Notes: a model not told the origin generated them from the sequence alone. DNA of 64,000 nt from Mesorhizobium loti (GCF_013170705.1 NZ_CP033334.1:5371501-5435500), one strand, 5' to 3'; positions 35,417-44,617 are shown, numbered from the stretch's first letter. Numbers and translations: made by a program.

Positions 35417-35835
35417 GGGATGGGGGCGGTCCCTGTTTCAGGTTTGGCCTCAATAGCCGAAACACCCCCTGCCCGCAACGCGACAATCCGAGGCGCGGCC
35501 GAACGAGCACACCCACCGGGCGTCGGAAAGCCGTGCGCTCCGCATTTCTGGAAGTCACGGTCGGCTTGCGCCCCTACGCCTTAGCCGTCAAGATTCCGGC
35601 CTGCGCGGAGCAGATCTCATGAAAAGCCGGGGATTCACGATCCGCGTAGTTTCCTACGCCGCAGACCACTGGCAAGGAGGGCGGTTGGAGCCTCCCTCAT
35701 ACGATGGGGACATTCGTCCTGGGCGAAAAGCAGTAACCCACTGTCGGCGAACCGCCCTCTCGTACGTCCTTGGTGAGAAAACCCGCCATCGCACCCGCAA
35801 AGGGCCGATGACGTACGCAACGGAGACTCTCGATC
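35417..35835. other. Divergent intergenic region upstream of psd and the SMP-30 gene
   Basis: A 420-base stretch with no convincing gene. The half next to psd should hold its promoter. The half leading to the SMP-30 gene contains a cluster of hairpins (35644-35772, listed separately), and two CGTACG palindromes at about 35761 and 35813. Confidence 0.5.
35644..35772 (+). ncRNA. Candidate structured RNA or 5' leader upstream of the SMP-30 gene
   Basis: The segment folds by eye into: a hairpin GCGTAG-TTTC-CTACGC (35644-35659); a long closing stem in which CAAGGA (35673-35678) pairs with TCCTTG (35767-35772) and GGGCGGTT (35679-35686) pairs with AACCGCCC (35750-35757), leaving a nine-base bulge on one side; and inside it GGAC-ATTC-GTCC (35708-35719) and TGGG/CCCA (35720-35740). 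GGAGGG can also pair with CCTCCC at 35691-35696, an alternative fold. It does not match any riboswitch, SRP or 6S pattern that I can recall. Function and even transcription are unproven. Confidence 0.35.
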
Positions 35836-36702
35836 ATGCGGATATCATCCGGCACCAAAGCTCGTCTCATCACGGAAGGCCTCGCCTTCGGCGAGTCGCC
35901 GCGTTGGCATGAGGGGCGGCTGTGGGTCTGCAACTGGGGCACCGGCGAGATCATGGCGGTTGATGCCGATAGTAACCGCGAGATCATGCTCACGGTGCCC
36001 GCCGTCCTGCCCTACTCCATCGACTGGTTACCGGATGGACGCCTGCTCGTTGTCTCAGGCCGCGAAGGTTTGCTGTTGCGGCAGGAGGCCGATGGCAGGC
36101 TCGTCACCCATGCCGATCTGCGCGGCTTGTCGAAAAATCCGTGGAACGAGATTGTCGTCGATGGGCGCGGCAATGCCTATGTCAACGGCGGCGGGCCAGC
36201 GCCGGCGCCCCGTGAGCATTTCGGCCCGGGCACCATCGCGCTGATCACGCCGGACGGCGCGACCCGGCAAGTCGCAGACAATATCGCCTTTGCCAACGGC
36301 ATGGCGGTGACACCGGACAACAGGACACTGATCCTTGCCGAATCCCATGGCAACCGGCTGACCGCTTTCGACATCGCCGCCGACGGCATCCTGTCCAACC
36401 GGCGCGTCTGGGCCGATCTCGACGGCTATCCGGACGGCATCTGCCTCGATGCCGAAGGCGCTGTCTGGTACGCGGATGTTCCCAACAAACACTGCGTGCG
36501 GGTGCGCGAGGGCGGCGAGGTGTTGCAGACCGTCACCACCGATCGCGGCTGTTTTGCCTGCATGCTGGGCGGTGCGGATAGGCAAACGCTGTTCATCGTC
36601 GCCGCGCAATGGCGCGGCTTCGAGCACATGGTCAGCGACGCCCGCACCGGCCAGGTGCTCGGCGTCGAGGCGCCGGCACCCGGTGTCGGCTGGCCAGGTT
36701 AA
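35836..36702 (+). CDS. SMP-30/gluconolactonase/LRE family protein
   Basis: A 288-residue six-bladed beta-propeller. The N-terminal motif EGLAFGESPRWHEGRLWVCN holds the metal-binding Glu, and NPWNEIVVDGRGNAYVN, NGMAVTPDNRTLILAES and DLDGYPDGICLDAEGAVWYA give the other metal and active-site residues. Such enzymes hydrolyse sugar lactones and related esters; the substrate is not evident. The start is preceded by the folded region at 35644-35772 rather than by a clear ribosome-binding site. Confidence 0.9.
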   Translation: MRISSGTKARLITEGLAFGESPRWHEGRLWVCNWGTGEIMAVDADSNREIMLTVPAVLPYSIDWLPDGRLLVVSGREGLLLRQEADGRLVTHADLRGLSKNPWNEIVVDGRGNAYVNGGGPAPAPREHFGPGTIALITPDGATRQVADNIAFANGMAVTPDNRTLILAESHGNRLTAFDIAADGILSNRRVWADLDGYPDGICLDAEGAVWYADVPNKHCVRVREGGEVLQTVTTDRGCFACMLGGADRQTLFIVAAQWRGFEHMVSDARTGQVLGVEAPAPGVGWPG

Positions 36703-36729
36703 AGCACGTCGCGTCGACGCGCCTTAACC
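36697..36729. terminator. Palindromic hairpin at the end of the SMP-30 gene
   Basis: GGTTAA (36697-36702, including the stop codon) pairs with TTAACC (36724-36729), enclosing a GC-rich inner dyad built on CGTCGCG/CGACGCG. A T-rich stretch follows, so it can terminate transcription. Its form suggests a dispersed rhizobial palindrome. Confidence 0.55.
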
Positions 36730-36787
36730 TTCTTTGTTTGCGTATGTCGTTGCCCGAAAACCGCTACACACTTTTGGGGGACATGCG

Positions 36788-37135
36788 TTAAGCCTCTGGA
36801 ATCCGCTGATAGTTGGCGATGTCGGCGCGCACCCCAAGTCTGGCGATCGTTTCCTGCGGATTGAACGCGACGCGCTCATGCGCGGCCTTGACGATCGGCA
36901 CGACCTTGTCGACAGCCGCCTGGCTTTCCCATTCGACGATCGTCACCAAGTTGAATTCGCCCGGCCCCGAAAATTGCTCGAGCAGAAAATCCTGCACGAA
37001 GCCCTGCTGCTGGCGCAACAATTCGTGCGTCGTCCTGACCTTGACGAGGATCTCCTCACGGGCCGCGGCCGGCACGACGAACTTGTCCACCCTGAACACG
37101 CTGCCGCCGTTAACAGTCTGATTTATGTCGTTCAT
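36788..37135 (-). CDS. Antibiotic biosynthesis monooxygenase (ABM) domain protein
   Basis: A 115-residue protein of the dimeric alpha/beta-barrel ABM type: RVDKFVVPAAAREEILVKVR at the first strand and helix, and FNLVTIVEWESQAAVDKVVP in the second half. Members are cofactor-free monooxygenases or heme/quinone-handling proteins. No biosynthetic cluster surrounds it, so the annotation is by fold only. Confidence 0.8.
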   Translation of the reverse strand: MNDINQTVNGGSVFRVDKFVVPAAAREEILVKVRTTHELLRQQQGFVQDFLLEQFSGPGEFNLVTIVEWESQAAVDKVVPIVKAAHERVAFNPQETIARLGVRADIANYQRIPEA

Positions 37136-37221
37136 TTCGATTGTTCCGTTCCTGGATGATGGTGTTTGCGGGCTCCAGGATCGGCGTACGATCTCAACTT
37201 AAGTTGAGGTCAAGCACAAAA

Positions 37222-39105
37222 TCAATTTACCTCCGACGTGCGCCGGCGAACGATGACTCCAAGCTCGTCGCCCTCGCGGGCGAGGCGCAGGCGCTCCTCG
37301 GCCTCCGTCGCCTCGCGTTGGCGGTCCCACATCGAGGCGTAGAGGCCGTGCTTGCGCATCAGTTCGACATGGGTGCCGCGCTCGGCGATCTGGCCGTCCT
37401 TGAGCACGATGATCTCGTCGGCGGAAATCACCGTCGACAGACGGTGGGCAATGACAATGGTGGTGCGGCCCTTGCTGACGAGGTCGAGCGCGGCCTGGAT
37501 CTCCTGTTCAGTGTGGCTGTCCAGTGCCGAGGTCGCTTCGTCGAGCATCAGGATCGGCGGCGCCTTCAGGATGGTGCGGGCGATCGCGACGCGCTGTTTC
37601 TCGCCGCCTGATAGTTTCAGCCCGCGCTCGCCGACCATCGACTTGTAGCCTTCGGGCAGCTTTTCGATGAACGGTCCGATCTGGGCGAGTTCAGCCGCCT
37701 TGCGCACCTCCTCCTCGCTCGCGCCGACGCGGCCGTAGCGGATGTTGTAGGCGATGGTATCGTTGAACAGCACCGTGTCCTGCGGCACCATGCCGAGCAC
37801 CGCGCGCAGGCTATCCTGGGTAACGTCCCTGACGTCCTGGCCGTCGATCAGCACCTGGCCGCCCTGCACGTCATAGAAGCGGAACAGCAGGCGCGAAATG
37901 GTCGACTTTCCAGCGCCCGACGGCCCGACAATGGCGACAGTCTTGCCGGCCGGCACCTCGAAGGAGACGCCTTTCAGGATCTTGCGGTTGGGATCGTAGG
38001 AAAAATGCACGTCGCGGAACTCGACCTTGCCGGCGCCGACGGCGAGCTGCTTGGCGTCGGGCTTGTCGACGATCTCCTGCGGGACGTCGAGCAGATCGAA
38101 CATGTGCTCGATATCGGTCAGACCTTGCCGGATTTCGCGGTAGATGAAGCCGATGAAATTGAGCGGCACGGAAAGCTGCACCAGCATGGCGTTGATGAAG
38201 ACGAAATCGCCGACGGTCTGCGTGTGGGCCTGCACCTCCAGTGCCGACATGCACATGACGACCACCGTGCCAATGCCGAAGATGACACCCTGGCCGAAAT
38301 TCAGCCAGCCGAGCGAGGTCCAGGTCTTGGTGGCGGCGACCTCGTAGCGGGCCATCGAGCGGTCGAAGCGCTCGGCTTCCATGCGCTCATTGGTGAAGTA
38401 TTTGACCGTCTCGAAATTGAGCAGCGAGTCGATCGCCTTGGTGTTGGCGTCGGTGTCACTGTCGTTCATGTCGCGGCGGATCGAGATGCGCCAGTCGCTG
38501 GCCTTGACCGTGAACCAGACGTAGAGCCAGACGGTGACTGCCACCACAGCCACGTATTTCCAGCCATAGGTGAAACCGAATATGCCGGCGGTCAGCGCGA
38601 ATTCAAGGATGGTCGGCGCGGTGTTGAGCATGATGAAGCGCACGATCGTTTCGATGCCCTTGGTGCCGCGTTCGATGATGCGCGACAGGCCGCCAGTGCG
38701 GCGCTCCAGGTGGAAGCGCAGGGACAGCTGGTGCATGTGGACGAAGGTGCGGAAAGCAAGCTGGCGCACCGCGTGCTGGCCGACCCGTGCAAACAGCGCA
38801 TCACGCAGCTGGTTGAAGCCGAGTTGGACGAGCCGCAGGACATTATAGGCAATGACCAGCATCACCGGGGCAAGCAGGAAGGACGGCAATGGCGGCGGCG
38901 TTCTGGACCCACCAGCCAGCGCATCGGTCGCCCATTTGAAGAAATAGGGACCGGCGACCAGTGTCACCTTGGCAACGACCAGCAGCAGCGTCGCCCAGGT
39001 GACGCGCGCCCTGAGATCGGCGCGGTCGGCCGGCCACATATAGGGCCAGAGATTGCGCAATGTCGTCAGGGTGGAAGTTTCGGCGGAGACGGTTTTTTCG
39101 GCCAC
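37222..39105 (-). CDS. Atm1-type ABC exporter, fused permease and ATPase
   Basis: A 627-residue half-transporter: about six helices in the first 330 residues, then an ATPase domain with Walker [10 protein letters not shown] (394-402), signature LSGGEKQ (498-504) and Walker B ILMLDEATS (518-526). The segment SLLNFETVKYFTNERMEAER (about 227-246) is typical of the Atm1/ABCB7 subgroup, which exports glutathione-linked sulfur or metal adducts. An ArsR gene lies 25 bases upstream on the same strand, which points to a metal- or redox-responsive operon. Confidence 0.93.
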   Translation of the reverse strand: MAEKTVSAETSTLTTLRNLWPYMWPADRADLRARVTWATLLLVVAKVTLVAGPYFFKWATDALAGGSRTPPPLPSFLLAPVMLVIAYNVLRLVQLGFNQLRDALFARVGQHAVRQLAFRTFVHMHQLSLRFHLERRTGGLSRIIERGTKGIETIVRFIMLNTAPTILEFALTAGIFGFTYGWKYVAVVAVTVWLYVWFTVKASDWRISIRRDMNDSDTDANTKAIDSLLNFETVKYFTNERMEAERFDRSMARYEVAATKTWTSLGWLNFGQGVIFGIGTVVVMCMSALEVQAHTQTVGDFVFINAMLVQLSVPLNFIGFIYREIRQGLTDIEHMFDLLDVPQEIVDKPDAKQLAVGAGKVEFRDVHFSYDPNRKILKGVSFEVPAGKTVAIVGPSGAGKSTISRLLFRFYDVQGGQVLIDGQDVRDVTQDSLRAVLGMVPQDTVLFNDTIAYNIRYGRVGASEEEVRKAAELAQIGPFIEKLPEGYKSMVGERGLKLSGGEKQRVAIARTILKAPPILMLDEATSALDSHTEQEIQAALDLVSKGRTTIVIAHRLSTVISADEIIVLKDGQIAERGTHVELMRKHGLYASMWDRQREATEAEERLRLAREGDELGVIVRRRTSEVN

Positions 39106-39130
39106 TTTTCTTGCCTTTTGGGTGGGAGGG

Positions 39131-39478
39131 TCAGCGGCCGGAGCAGCAGGAATTGACGAGTGCGCTCAGCGATGCCGATGTTTCGGCGAGGGCCGCGCGA
39201 TCGACGGCATAGCGGGAACGCTGGCGGTCGGGCTCGAAGCGGACAAGGCCGGCCTCGACCAGTATCTTCAGATGCTGCGAGACCGTCGACTGCGCCAGAT
39301 CGAAACGATCGACGACCTCGCGGCAGCAGCACGAATTGCTGGCCGAGAGGTGCTTCAGTATCTCGATACGCGCGGGATGCGACAGCGCCGCGAATCGCGC
39401 CGCGACAGCGCGACTGTCGCGGATGCGGTCGGGTGGCACGCTGCCGACGCGGTCTGGTTCAAGGGTGGATTCTGTCAT
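39131..39478 (-). CDS. ArsR-family metal-responsive-type repressor
   Basis: A 115-residue winged-helix regulator (FAALSHPARIEILKHLSASN, then LAQSTVSQHLKILVEAGLVR). Three adjacent cysteines in SNSCCCREVVD sit where ArsR/SmtB proteins hold the alpha-3 metal site, and two more end the protein (NSCCSGR), so it probably senses a thiophilic metal or metalloid. It lies just ahead of the Atm1-type exporter and likely represses both genes. Confidence 0.9.
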   Translation of the reverse strand: MTESTLEPDRVGSVPPDRIRDSRAVAARFAALSHPARIEILKHLSASNSCCCREVVDRFDLAQSTVSQHLKILVEAGLVRFEPDRQRSRYAVDRAALAETSASLSALVNSCCSGR

Positions 39479-39544
39479 CGTTCATCGGCGATAGACGATG
39501 AACGTCACCGCCGCAAGCTGCTCTTCCGGGCAGATCGTATCGCG

Positions 39545-40477
39545 CTAATGCCCCGAGATGGATTTCTCGATCCCTGGAATGGCGGCAATCTGTTCAGTCA
39601 GGAACTCGACCAGCAAGCGGACCCTTGCGACGCCCGCGCGCTCCGGGACAATCAACATGTTCAATGGGACGGACGGCAGCGAATAATCCGTCAGGATCGT
39701 CTCGAGGAGGCCCGCCGCCAGAAGATCGTCCACAAGCCATCGATGCGCCGGCGCGATGCCTCGACCAGCGACCATGGCCTGCCGCGCGGCAAGCCCGTGA
39801 TCGATCCGCAGTCGCCCCGCAAAAGGCACGGTGTGGCGTTCGCCGCCCGCGCCCTGCAACGCAAGCGTTTCGCTGCCGGCCACGTTCGACATCCGGATGC
39901 CCTCATGCCGAGACAGATCCGAAGGAACGGCCGGTCGTCCCCGCGCCGCCAGGTAATCCGGAGATGCCACGAGCAGACGCCGCGACTGGCCGAGGGCCCG
40001 CAGCTTCAAAGAACTGTCCGTGAGCGGCCCCAGCCGAAGCGCGATGTCGACGCCCTCGCGGACGAGATCCACTCGCTCGTCCGTGAGGCTGAGATCAACT
40101 CCGATGTCGGGATGACGGTCCTGAAAAGCGAAGATCAGCCGGCTGACGTGCAGGACACCGAAAGCCGCCGTACAGCTTATCCGGATCGTGCCGGCGGGCG
40201 CGCCACGCGTGCCTCGGGCCTCATCGCTGGCCTGTTCGACAAGACGCAGGATCTGAACGCTGTTGGCATAATAGCGGCTGCCTTCGGCGGTCATCGTGAC
40301 ACGCCGGGTCGTCCTACTGAGCAAAGGCACGCCGACAGCTTCCTCGAGCTCCCGCACATGCCGCGTGATGGTTGACTGGCCGACACCAAATTCGCGCGCG
40401 ACCGCCGACAGGCTGCCACGCTCGGCCACGCGAATGAAGGTGCGCATGCGCTCGAATGTAATGTCCGACCTATCCAT
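39545..40477 (-). CDS. LysR-family transcriptional regulator
   Basis: A 310-residue regulator with the DNA-binding domain at residues 5-65 (FERMRTFIRVAERGSLSAVA, VGQSTITRHVRELEEAVGVP) and an effector domain of the CrgA-like subgroup. It is divergent from the quinone reductase gene across a 93-base spacer that contains a GCATAA/TTATGC dyad, so it probably controls that gene. Confidence 0.93.
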   Translation of the reverse strand: MDRSDITFERMRTFIRVAERGSLSAVAREFGVGQSTITRHVRELEEAVGVPLLSRTTRRVTMTAEGSRYYANSVQILRLVEQASDEARGTRGAPAGTIRISCTAAFGVLHVSRLIFAFQDRHPDIGVDLSLTDERVDLVREGVDIALRLGPLTDSSLKLRALGQSRRLLVASPDYLAARGRPAVPSDLSRHEGIRMSNVAGSETLALQGAGGERHTVPFAGRLRIDHGLAARQAMVAGRGIAPAHRWLVDDLLAAGLLETILTDYSLPSVPLNMLIVPERAGVARVRLLVEFLTEQIAAIPGIEKSISGH

Positions 40478-40483
40478 TATTCG

Positions 40484-40497
40484 GCATAATTTTATGC
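40484..40497. promoter_or_regulatory. Candidate LysR operator GCATAA-TT-TTATGC
   Basis: A perfect six-base dyad with a two-base spacer lies immediately before the LysR start codon, followed by a further GCAT-containing half-site. The position suits control of both divergent genes. Confidence 0.45.
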
Positions 40498-40570
40498 ATT
40501 ACCTGCATATAGTGGATTGAACGGCCATTGGCTACCTTCCCGTCAGTTTCCTCAATATTGGATCTGACCC

Positions 40571-41368
40571 ATGAAAGTGCTGCTTGTCTTCGCTCATCCT
40601 GAATCCCGCTCGCTGAGCGGCGCCCTTCGCGACGTCGCCGTCAAGGAACTCGAGGCTCAAGGGCATGAGGTGCGCGTGTCGGACCTGTACGCCGATGGCT
40701 GGAAGTCCGAAGTCGACCGCGCCGACTTCCCATCACTGGAACCCGATGCGCGGCTCATCCCGGTCGCGGCTTCCAAGAAGGGTTTCGAGGCCAACACGCT
40801 GACCGCGGATGTAAAGGCCGAGATCGAGAAGCTCCTGTGGGCCGACACCTTGATCCTGCAGTTCCCGCTTTGGTGGTTCGCCATGCCGGCGATCCTCAAG
40901 GGCTGGGTCGACCGTGTGTTCGCCTACGGATTCGCCTATGGCGTCGGTGAGCATAGCGATCGGCGCTGGGGAGATCGCTATGGCGAGGGTACCCTTGTCG
41001 GAAAACGCGCGATGCTGATCGTGACCGCCGGAGGCTGGGAGGAGCACTATACGCCGCGCGGGATCAACGGCCCCATCGATGACCTGCTGTTCCCGATCAA
41101 TCACGGGATCCTTTACTACCCTGGATACGACGTTCTTCCGCCATTCGTGGTCTACAAGGTCGATCGTCTCGAAGAGGCGGGCTTCGAACCCGTGGCCGAA
41201 CGCCTGCGTGACAGGATGCGGACACTGGCGACGATACCGCCCATCCCTTACCGTCGGCAAAATGGCGGAGATTATCTCATCCCGAGCATGAATCTCCGCC
41301 CTGATCTGGGCGATCCGGGAGCAACCGGTTTTGCGCTTCACTCCAACCGCGTGGGCAATGCCAGTTGA
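40571..41368 (+). CDS. NAD(P)H:quinone oxidoreductase, NQO1/flavodoxin-fold family
   Basis: A 265-residue flavoprotein: MKVLLVFAHPESRSLSGALR is the FMN/FAD phosphate loop, ADTLILQFPLWWFAMPAILK the second flavin contact, and WVDRVFAYGFAYGVGEH the family-defining stretch of NQO1/MdaB-like enzymes. It should carry out two-electron reduction of quinones or electrophiles in the cytoplasm. The divergent LysR regulator suggests induction by a quinone-like or aromatic compound. Confidence 0.92.
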   Translation: MKVLLVFAHPESRSLSGALRDVAVKELEAQGHEVRVSDLYADGWKSEVDRADFPSLEPDARLIPVAASKKGFEANTLTADVKAEIEKLLWADTLILQFPLWWFAMPAILKGWVDRVFAYGFAYGVGEHSDRRWGDRYGEGTLVGKRAMLIVTAGGWEEHYTPRGINGPIDDLLFPINHGILYYPGYDVLPPFVVYKVDRLEEAGFEPVAERLRDRMRTLATIPPIPYRRQNGGDYLIPSMNLRPDLGDPGATGFALHSNRVGNAS

Positions 41369-41381
41369 TCGATGTGGGCTT

Positions 41382-42839
41382 CTACTGCGTCTTTGGCGGA
41401 GCCGTGGTCGCTTGCTCGCCCATCGCCTTGAGGTCGGCGGCTTCGCCTTCCTTGGACTTTCCCGGGACCTTGAACACCTGTCCGGGCCAGATGCGGTCAG
41501 GATTCCTGATCTGGTCCTGGTTGGCGAGGTAGATGGTGGAATAGCGCACGCCGTGGCCATAGACGCGTCGTGAAATCCGCCACAGCGTATCGTGGCGGCG
41601 GATGACGACGGCGCCGTCGGCATGTTCGAGCTTGGGCGATACGACCTCCGGCACGTCGCTTGGCGGCGTGGCTTCCGCCACGACGGCCGGAGCCTCGGTG
41701 GCGGGCGCAACTGGAGCCGGAGCGGCAGGAGTTTCCGCGGCGGCCGGCGCGGCCGGCTTGCTCTCGGCTGGCTTGGTTCCGGCGGGCGCCACGGCGGCGA
41801 CCGTTTCGCCCGGCTCGCGCTCGAACGGCACGGCGGCGCGAGCCACAACCTTCACGCCATCGGCATCGAGGCCGTCGACATGAATGGTGTAGCTGCCGAC
41901 TGGAATGTCGCGCGTTGCCTCGACGAGGAAATGACCATCCGGCGATGTCTGCGCGTCACCGAGCAGGATGTCGTTGGCATAGGCGCGCACCTTGCGGCCC
42001 GGATCGGCGAGGCCGGCGACAAAGATCTTGTTGCCGTCTATCTCCACCGCCTCGACGACGATCTTGGGTTCGCCCACCGCCGCGGCGGGCGGTGTTGCCT
42101 CCGCGACGGCTGGTGCGGGTGCGGCTGGTGGCGGAGCAGCGGGAGCGGCTGCCTGATCTCCAGCAGGCGCGGCTGGTTTGGTCTCGGGTGCCGGAACTGT
42201 CAGCAGTTCGGCCGGCTTGCCCGGCTCCTCGACCATGGCCAGCACCTGACCGGCCGCGTTGGCCGGAACAGAGACCACGGCGGTCTGCGCCGAGGCAGTC
42301 ACAACCGTGCCGACCGTCGAATGCAGTGCAATCGTATAGTCGCCGGGCTTCAGCGGATCGTCGAGCACGATGACAAAGGCGCCATCCGGACCCGCCAAGG
42401 TCGAGCCAATCACGCTCGTGCCGTTCAGGATCTCCACCTTTGAATTGGGTGCCGCATTGCCGGCAACCACGATCGAACCATTGCTCTCGACGCGCACGAC
42501 ATCGAAAGTCGGCGCGATCGGGCCGGCCGCTGCCGGCGCAACGGGCGCCGCCGCATTGGCAGCGGGCGCGGCTGGGGGCGTGGCCTCCGTTGCAGGCGCG
42601 GCTGGAGCCGCTGTCTGTGGCGCCGCGGCGGGAGCGACCGGCACCGACGCCGCGGGCAGTCGTCCTTCCGTGCCGGGATCAGCCGGTTTCGGCGCCTCGG
42701 GAGGCGTGAGGGCCGCGACCTGCGCCGGGGCGGCTGGATGAAGATACGGGTCGAGTGCGCCCGATACATAGGCGGTTCCCGCGGCCGCGACGGTCCCACC
42801 CGCCGCGAACAGGAACGCCTTCAATGGATTAATTGCCAT
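41382..42839 (-). CDS. LysM peptidoglycan-binding protein with Ala/Pro-rich linkers
   Basis: A 485-residue protein with an N-terminal membrane anchor (PLKAFLFAAGGTVAAAGTAY), long Ala/Pro/Glu-rich spacers, two predicted Ig-like segments (about residues 105-200 and 255-335), each containing a pattern such as NSKVEILNG or GRKVRAYAN, and a C-terminal LysM domain beginning RHDTLWRISRRVYGHGVRYS. It should bind peptidoglycan in the periplasm. Similar proteins in rhizobia are uncharacterised. Confidence 0.85.
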   Translation of the reverse strand: MAINPLKAFLFAAGGTVAAAGTAYVSGALDPYLHPAAPAQVAALTPPEAPKPADPGTEGRLPAASVPVAPAAAPQTAAPAAPATEATPPAAPAANAAAPVAPAAAGPIAPTFDVVRVESNGSIVVAGNAAPNSKVEILNGTSVIGSTLAGPDGAFVIVLDDPLKPGDYTIALHSTVGTVVTASAQTAVVSVPANAAGQVLAMVEEPGKPAELLTVPAPETKPAAPAGDQAAAPAAPPPAAPAPAVAEATPPAAAVGEPKIVVEAVEIDGNKIFVAGLADPGRKVRAYANDILLGDAQTSPDGHFLVEATRDIPVGSYTIHVDGLDADGVKVVARAAVPFEREPGETVAAVAPAGTKPAESKPAAPAAAETPAAPAPVAPATEAPAVVAEATPPSDVPEVVSPKLEHADGAVVIRRHDTLWRISRRVYGHGVRYSTIYLANQDQIRNPDRIWPGQVFKVPGKSKEGEAADLKAMGEQATTAPPKTQ

Positions 42840-42982
42840 ATTTCCCTACCCCTTAGCCACCTAATGCCGGTCTAGCGTGTTTTCCCAATGTCGACAAGAA
42901 AAACGGGCCGGCAAGAAAAAGCCCGGGCTTGTCAACCCTTGGGGCTTGACCGCGCTTTCAGACCCAATCACCAATCATCCGT

Positions 42983-43594
42983 ATGAATACGATTCGATCC
43001 GTCTGCGTCTATTGCGGCTCGTCTCCGGGCCGCGATGAAGTCTATGCTAAGGCCGGACACCTGCTTGGGCGTTCAATTGCCAGAGCGGGCCTGCGGCTGA
43101 TCTATGGCGGCGGCACCAAAGGCATTATGGGCGCCGTCGCCGACGGCGCGCTCAAGGCCGGCGGCAAGGTCACGGGCATTATTCCCCGCTTCCTGATCAA
43201 CAGGGAAGCAACCGAAACCGCACTTGACCGGCTCGACGAATTGCTGATCACCGACAACATGCACGAGCGCAAACACAAGATGTTCGAGAAATCCGACGCC
43301 TTTGTGGCGCTGCCTGGCGGCATCGGCACAGTCGAGGAGATCGTCGAGATCATGACCTGGGCGCAACTCGGCCATCACCGCAAGCCGATCGTCTTCGGCA
43401 ATGTCAACGGATTCTGGGACCCGATGACGGCGTTGCTTGATCACATGGCGGCGGAAGGCTTTATTCACACCGCACAACGGGTCAAGCCGCTGGTCGTCGA
43501 CGATCCCGAGGCCATCGTCGCAGCCATCATGGTGGCAGGCTCCTCCGTCGACGCCCCGACCGAGGGCGTGCAGTCGGTGATAGACAAGATGTAA
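42983..43594 (+). CDS. LOG/TIGR00730 family Rossmann-fold protein
   Basis: A 203-residue protein with VYCGSSPGRDEVYAK at the N-terminus, LIYGGGTKGIMGAVADGAL and the catalytic PGGIGTVEEIVEIM motif. LOG proteins release adenine or cytokinin bases from nucleoside 5'-monophosphates; bacterial versions also act in nucleotide salvage. No riboside-synthesis genes are nearby. It converges on a LysR gene. Confidence 0.93.
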   Translation: MNTIRSVCVYCGSSPGRDEVYAKAGHLLGRSIARAGLRLIYGGGTKGIMGAVADGALKAGGKVTGIIPRFLINREATETALDRLDELLITDNMHERKHKMFEKSDAFVALPGGIGTVEEIVEIMTWAQLGHHRKPIVFGNVNGFWDPMTALLDHMAAEGFIHTAQRVKPLVVDDPEAIVAAIMVAGSSVDAPTEGVQSVIDKM

Positions 43595-43622
43595 GGGAAT
43601 TGGGCAGTAGGGAAGACGGCAC

Positions 43623-44507
43623 CTACCGCCCTACCGCCCGCCGCAAATCTCCAATCACCGCACGCTCATCCTGCCGCCGCCAGGCGAGATGGATGGCCAC
43701 GCTGCGCTTGAACCAGGGAAGGTCGCGGAAAACGATCCCCGGCGGCGCGACGCTTCGCAGGCTCTCCTGCACCGTCGCCAGGCCCAGTCCGGCGCTGACG
43801 AGGCCGAGCGAGGTCAAGGGATCGGCCGTCTCGTAAGCGATGTCGGGCACGAAGCCAGCTTCGATGCAGGCGGCCAGGAACTGGCCGCGGTTGGTATCGG
43901 CGGGCTGGCGCACCACGGTTATCCAGGTGTGTCCATCGAGATGATGCGGGCGGATGTCGGCCACAGCCGTGAGCGCATCGCCCTCGGGTATCGCCAGCAC
44001 CAACGGCTCGCGGCGGACCAGCATCGCGGCAATTTCGGGATAGTCGGCCGACGGCGGGGAATAAACCAGGCCGAGATCGAGCGTGCGCTGGCGCAGCCCC
44101 TCCAACTGCGCGGCAGAGCGCAGGCTCATCAAACTGAGATGTAATTGCGGCCGCTCTCGTCGAAATTGCCTGAGCATGCCGGCGACCAGCCCGGCATGCA
44201 CCGCGCCCTCGACATAGCCGATCGCAAGGCGGCCGGTCGCGCCGGTCGCGAGGTCACGGCCGAACATCTCCAGCCGCTTCGCGCCGGCGAGAAGCGCCTT
44301 GGCCTCGGCGAGAAAGGCGCGACCTTCAGCATTGAGATGGATCCGCTGCTTTGCCCTTTCGAACAGAGCAAAGCCCAGTTGCTCCTCGAGCTGCATGATC
44401 TGCCGGCTGAGTGGCGATTGCGAGATATGCAGCAGTTCGGCGGCGCGGCCGACATTGCCGGTCTCGGCAACGGTGACGAAATACCGGATCTGGCGCAGGT
44501 CGAACAC
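43623..44507 (-). CDS. LysR-family transcriptional regulator
   Basis: A 294-residue regulator with the N-terminal winged helix (FDLRQIRYFVTVAETGNVGR, then SQSPLSRQIMQLEEQLGFAL), of the BenM/CatM-like subgroup by its start. A GTG start is chosen because GGAG lies nine bases upstream; the frame extends further but has no regulator resemblance. It is divergent from a muconolactone isomerase-like gene, a pairing typical of aromatic-acid catabolism. Confidence 0.9.
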   Translation of the reverse strand: MFDLRQIRYFVTVAETGNVGRAAELLHISQSPLSRQIMQLEEQLGFALFERAKQRIHLNAEGRAFLAEAKALLAGAKRLEMFGRDLATGATGRLAIGYVEGAVHAGLVAGMLRQFRRERPQLHLSLMSLRSAAQLEGLRQRTLDLGLVYSPPSADYPEIAAMLVRREPLVLAIPEGDALTAVADIRPHHLDGHTWITVVRQPADTNRGQFLAACIEAGFVPDIAYETADPLTSLGLVSAGLGLATVQESLRSVAPPGIVFRDLPWFKRSVAIHLAWRRQDERAVIGDLRRAVGR

Positions 44508-44617
44508 TTTTTCTCCAAAATACCTAGTCTCATCAGGTCTCAACTTTAGCCTAATCAGTCTTGGACAGTCTGACCAGCCAGAGGCGATGGTCGGCCATCC
44601 CACCAAAGGAGACCGAA

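Noticed and set aside
35644-35772. Considered as SRP RNA, 6S RNA, or cobalamin/SAM-type riboswitch
   Set aside because: The signature bases of those classes, as far as I recall them, are absent; kept only as an unclassified candidate.
35619-35912. Open frame through the folded region upstream of the SMP-30 gene
   Set aside because: It lacks a ribosome-binding site, overlaps the SMP-30 start in another frame and reads as random; the RNA-fold explanation is better.
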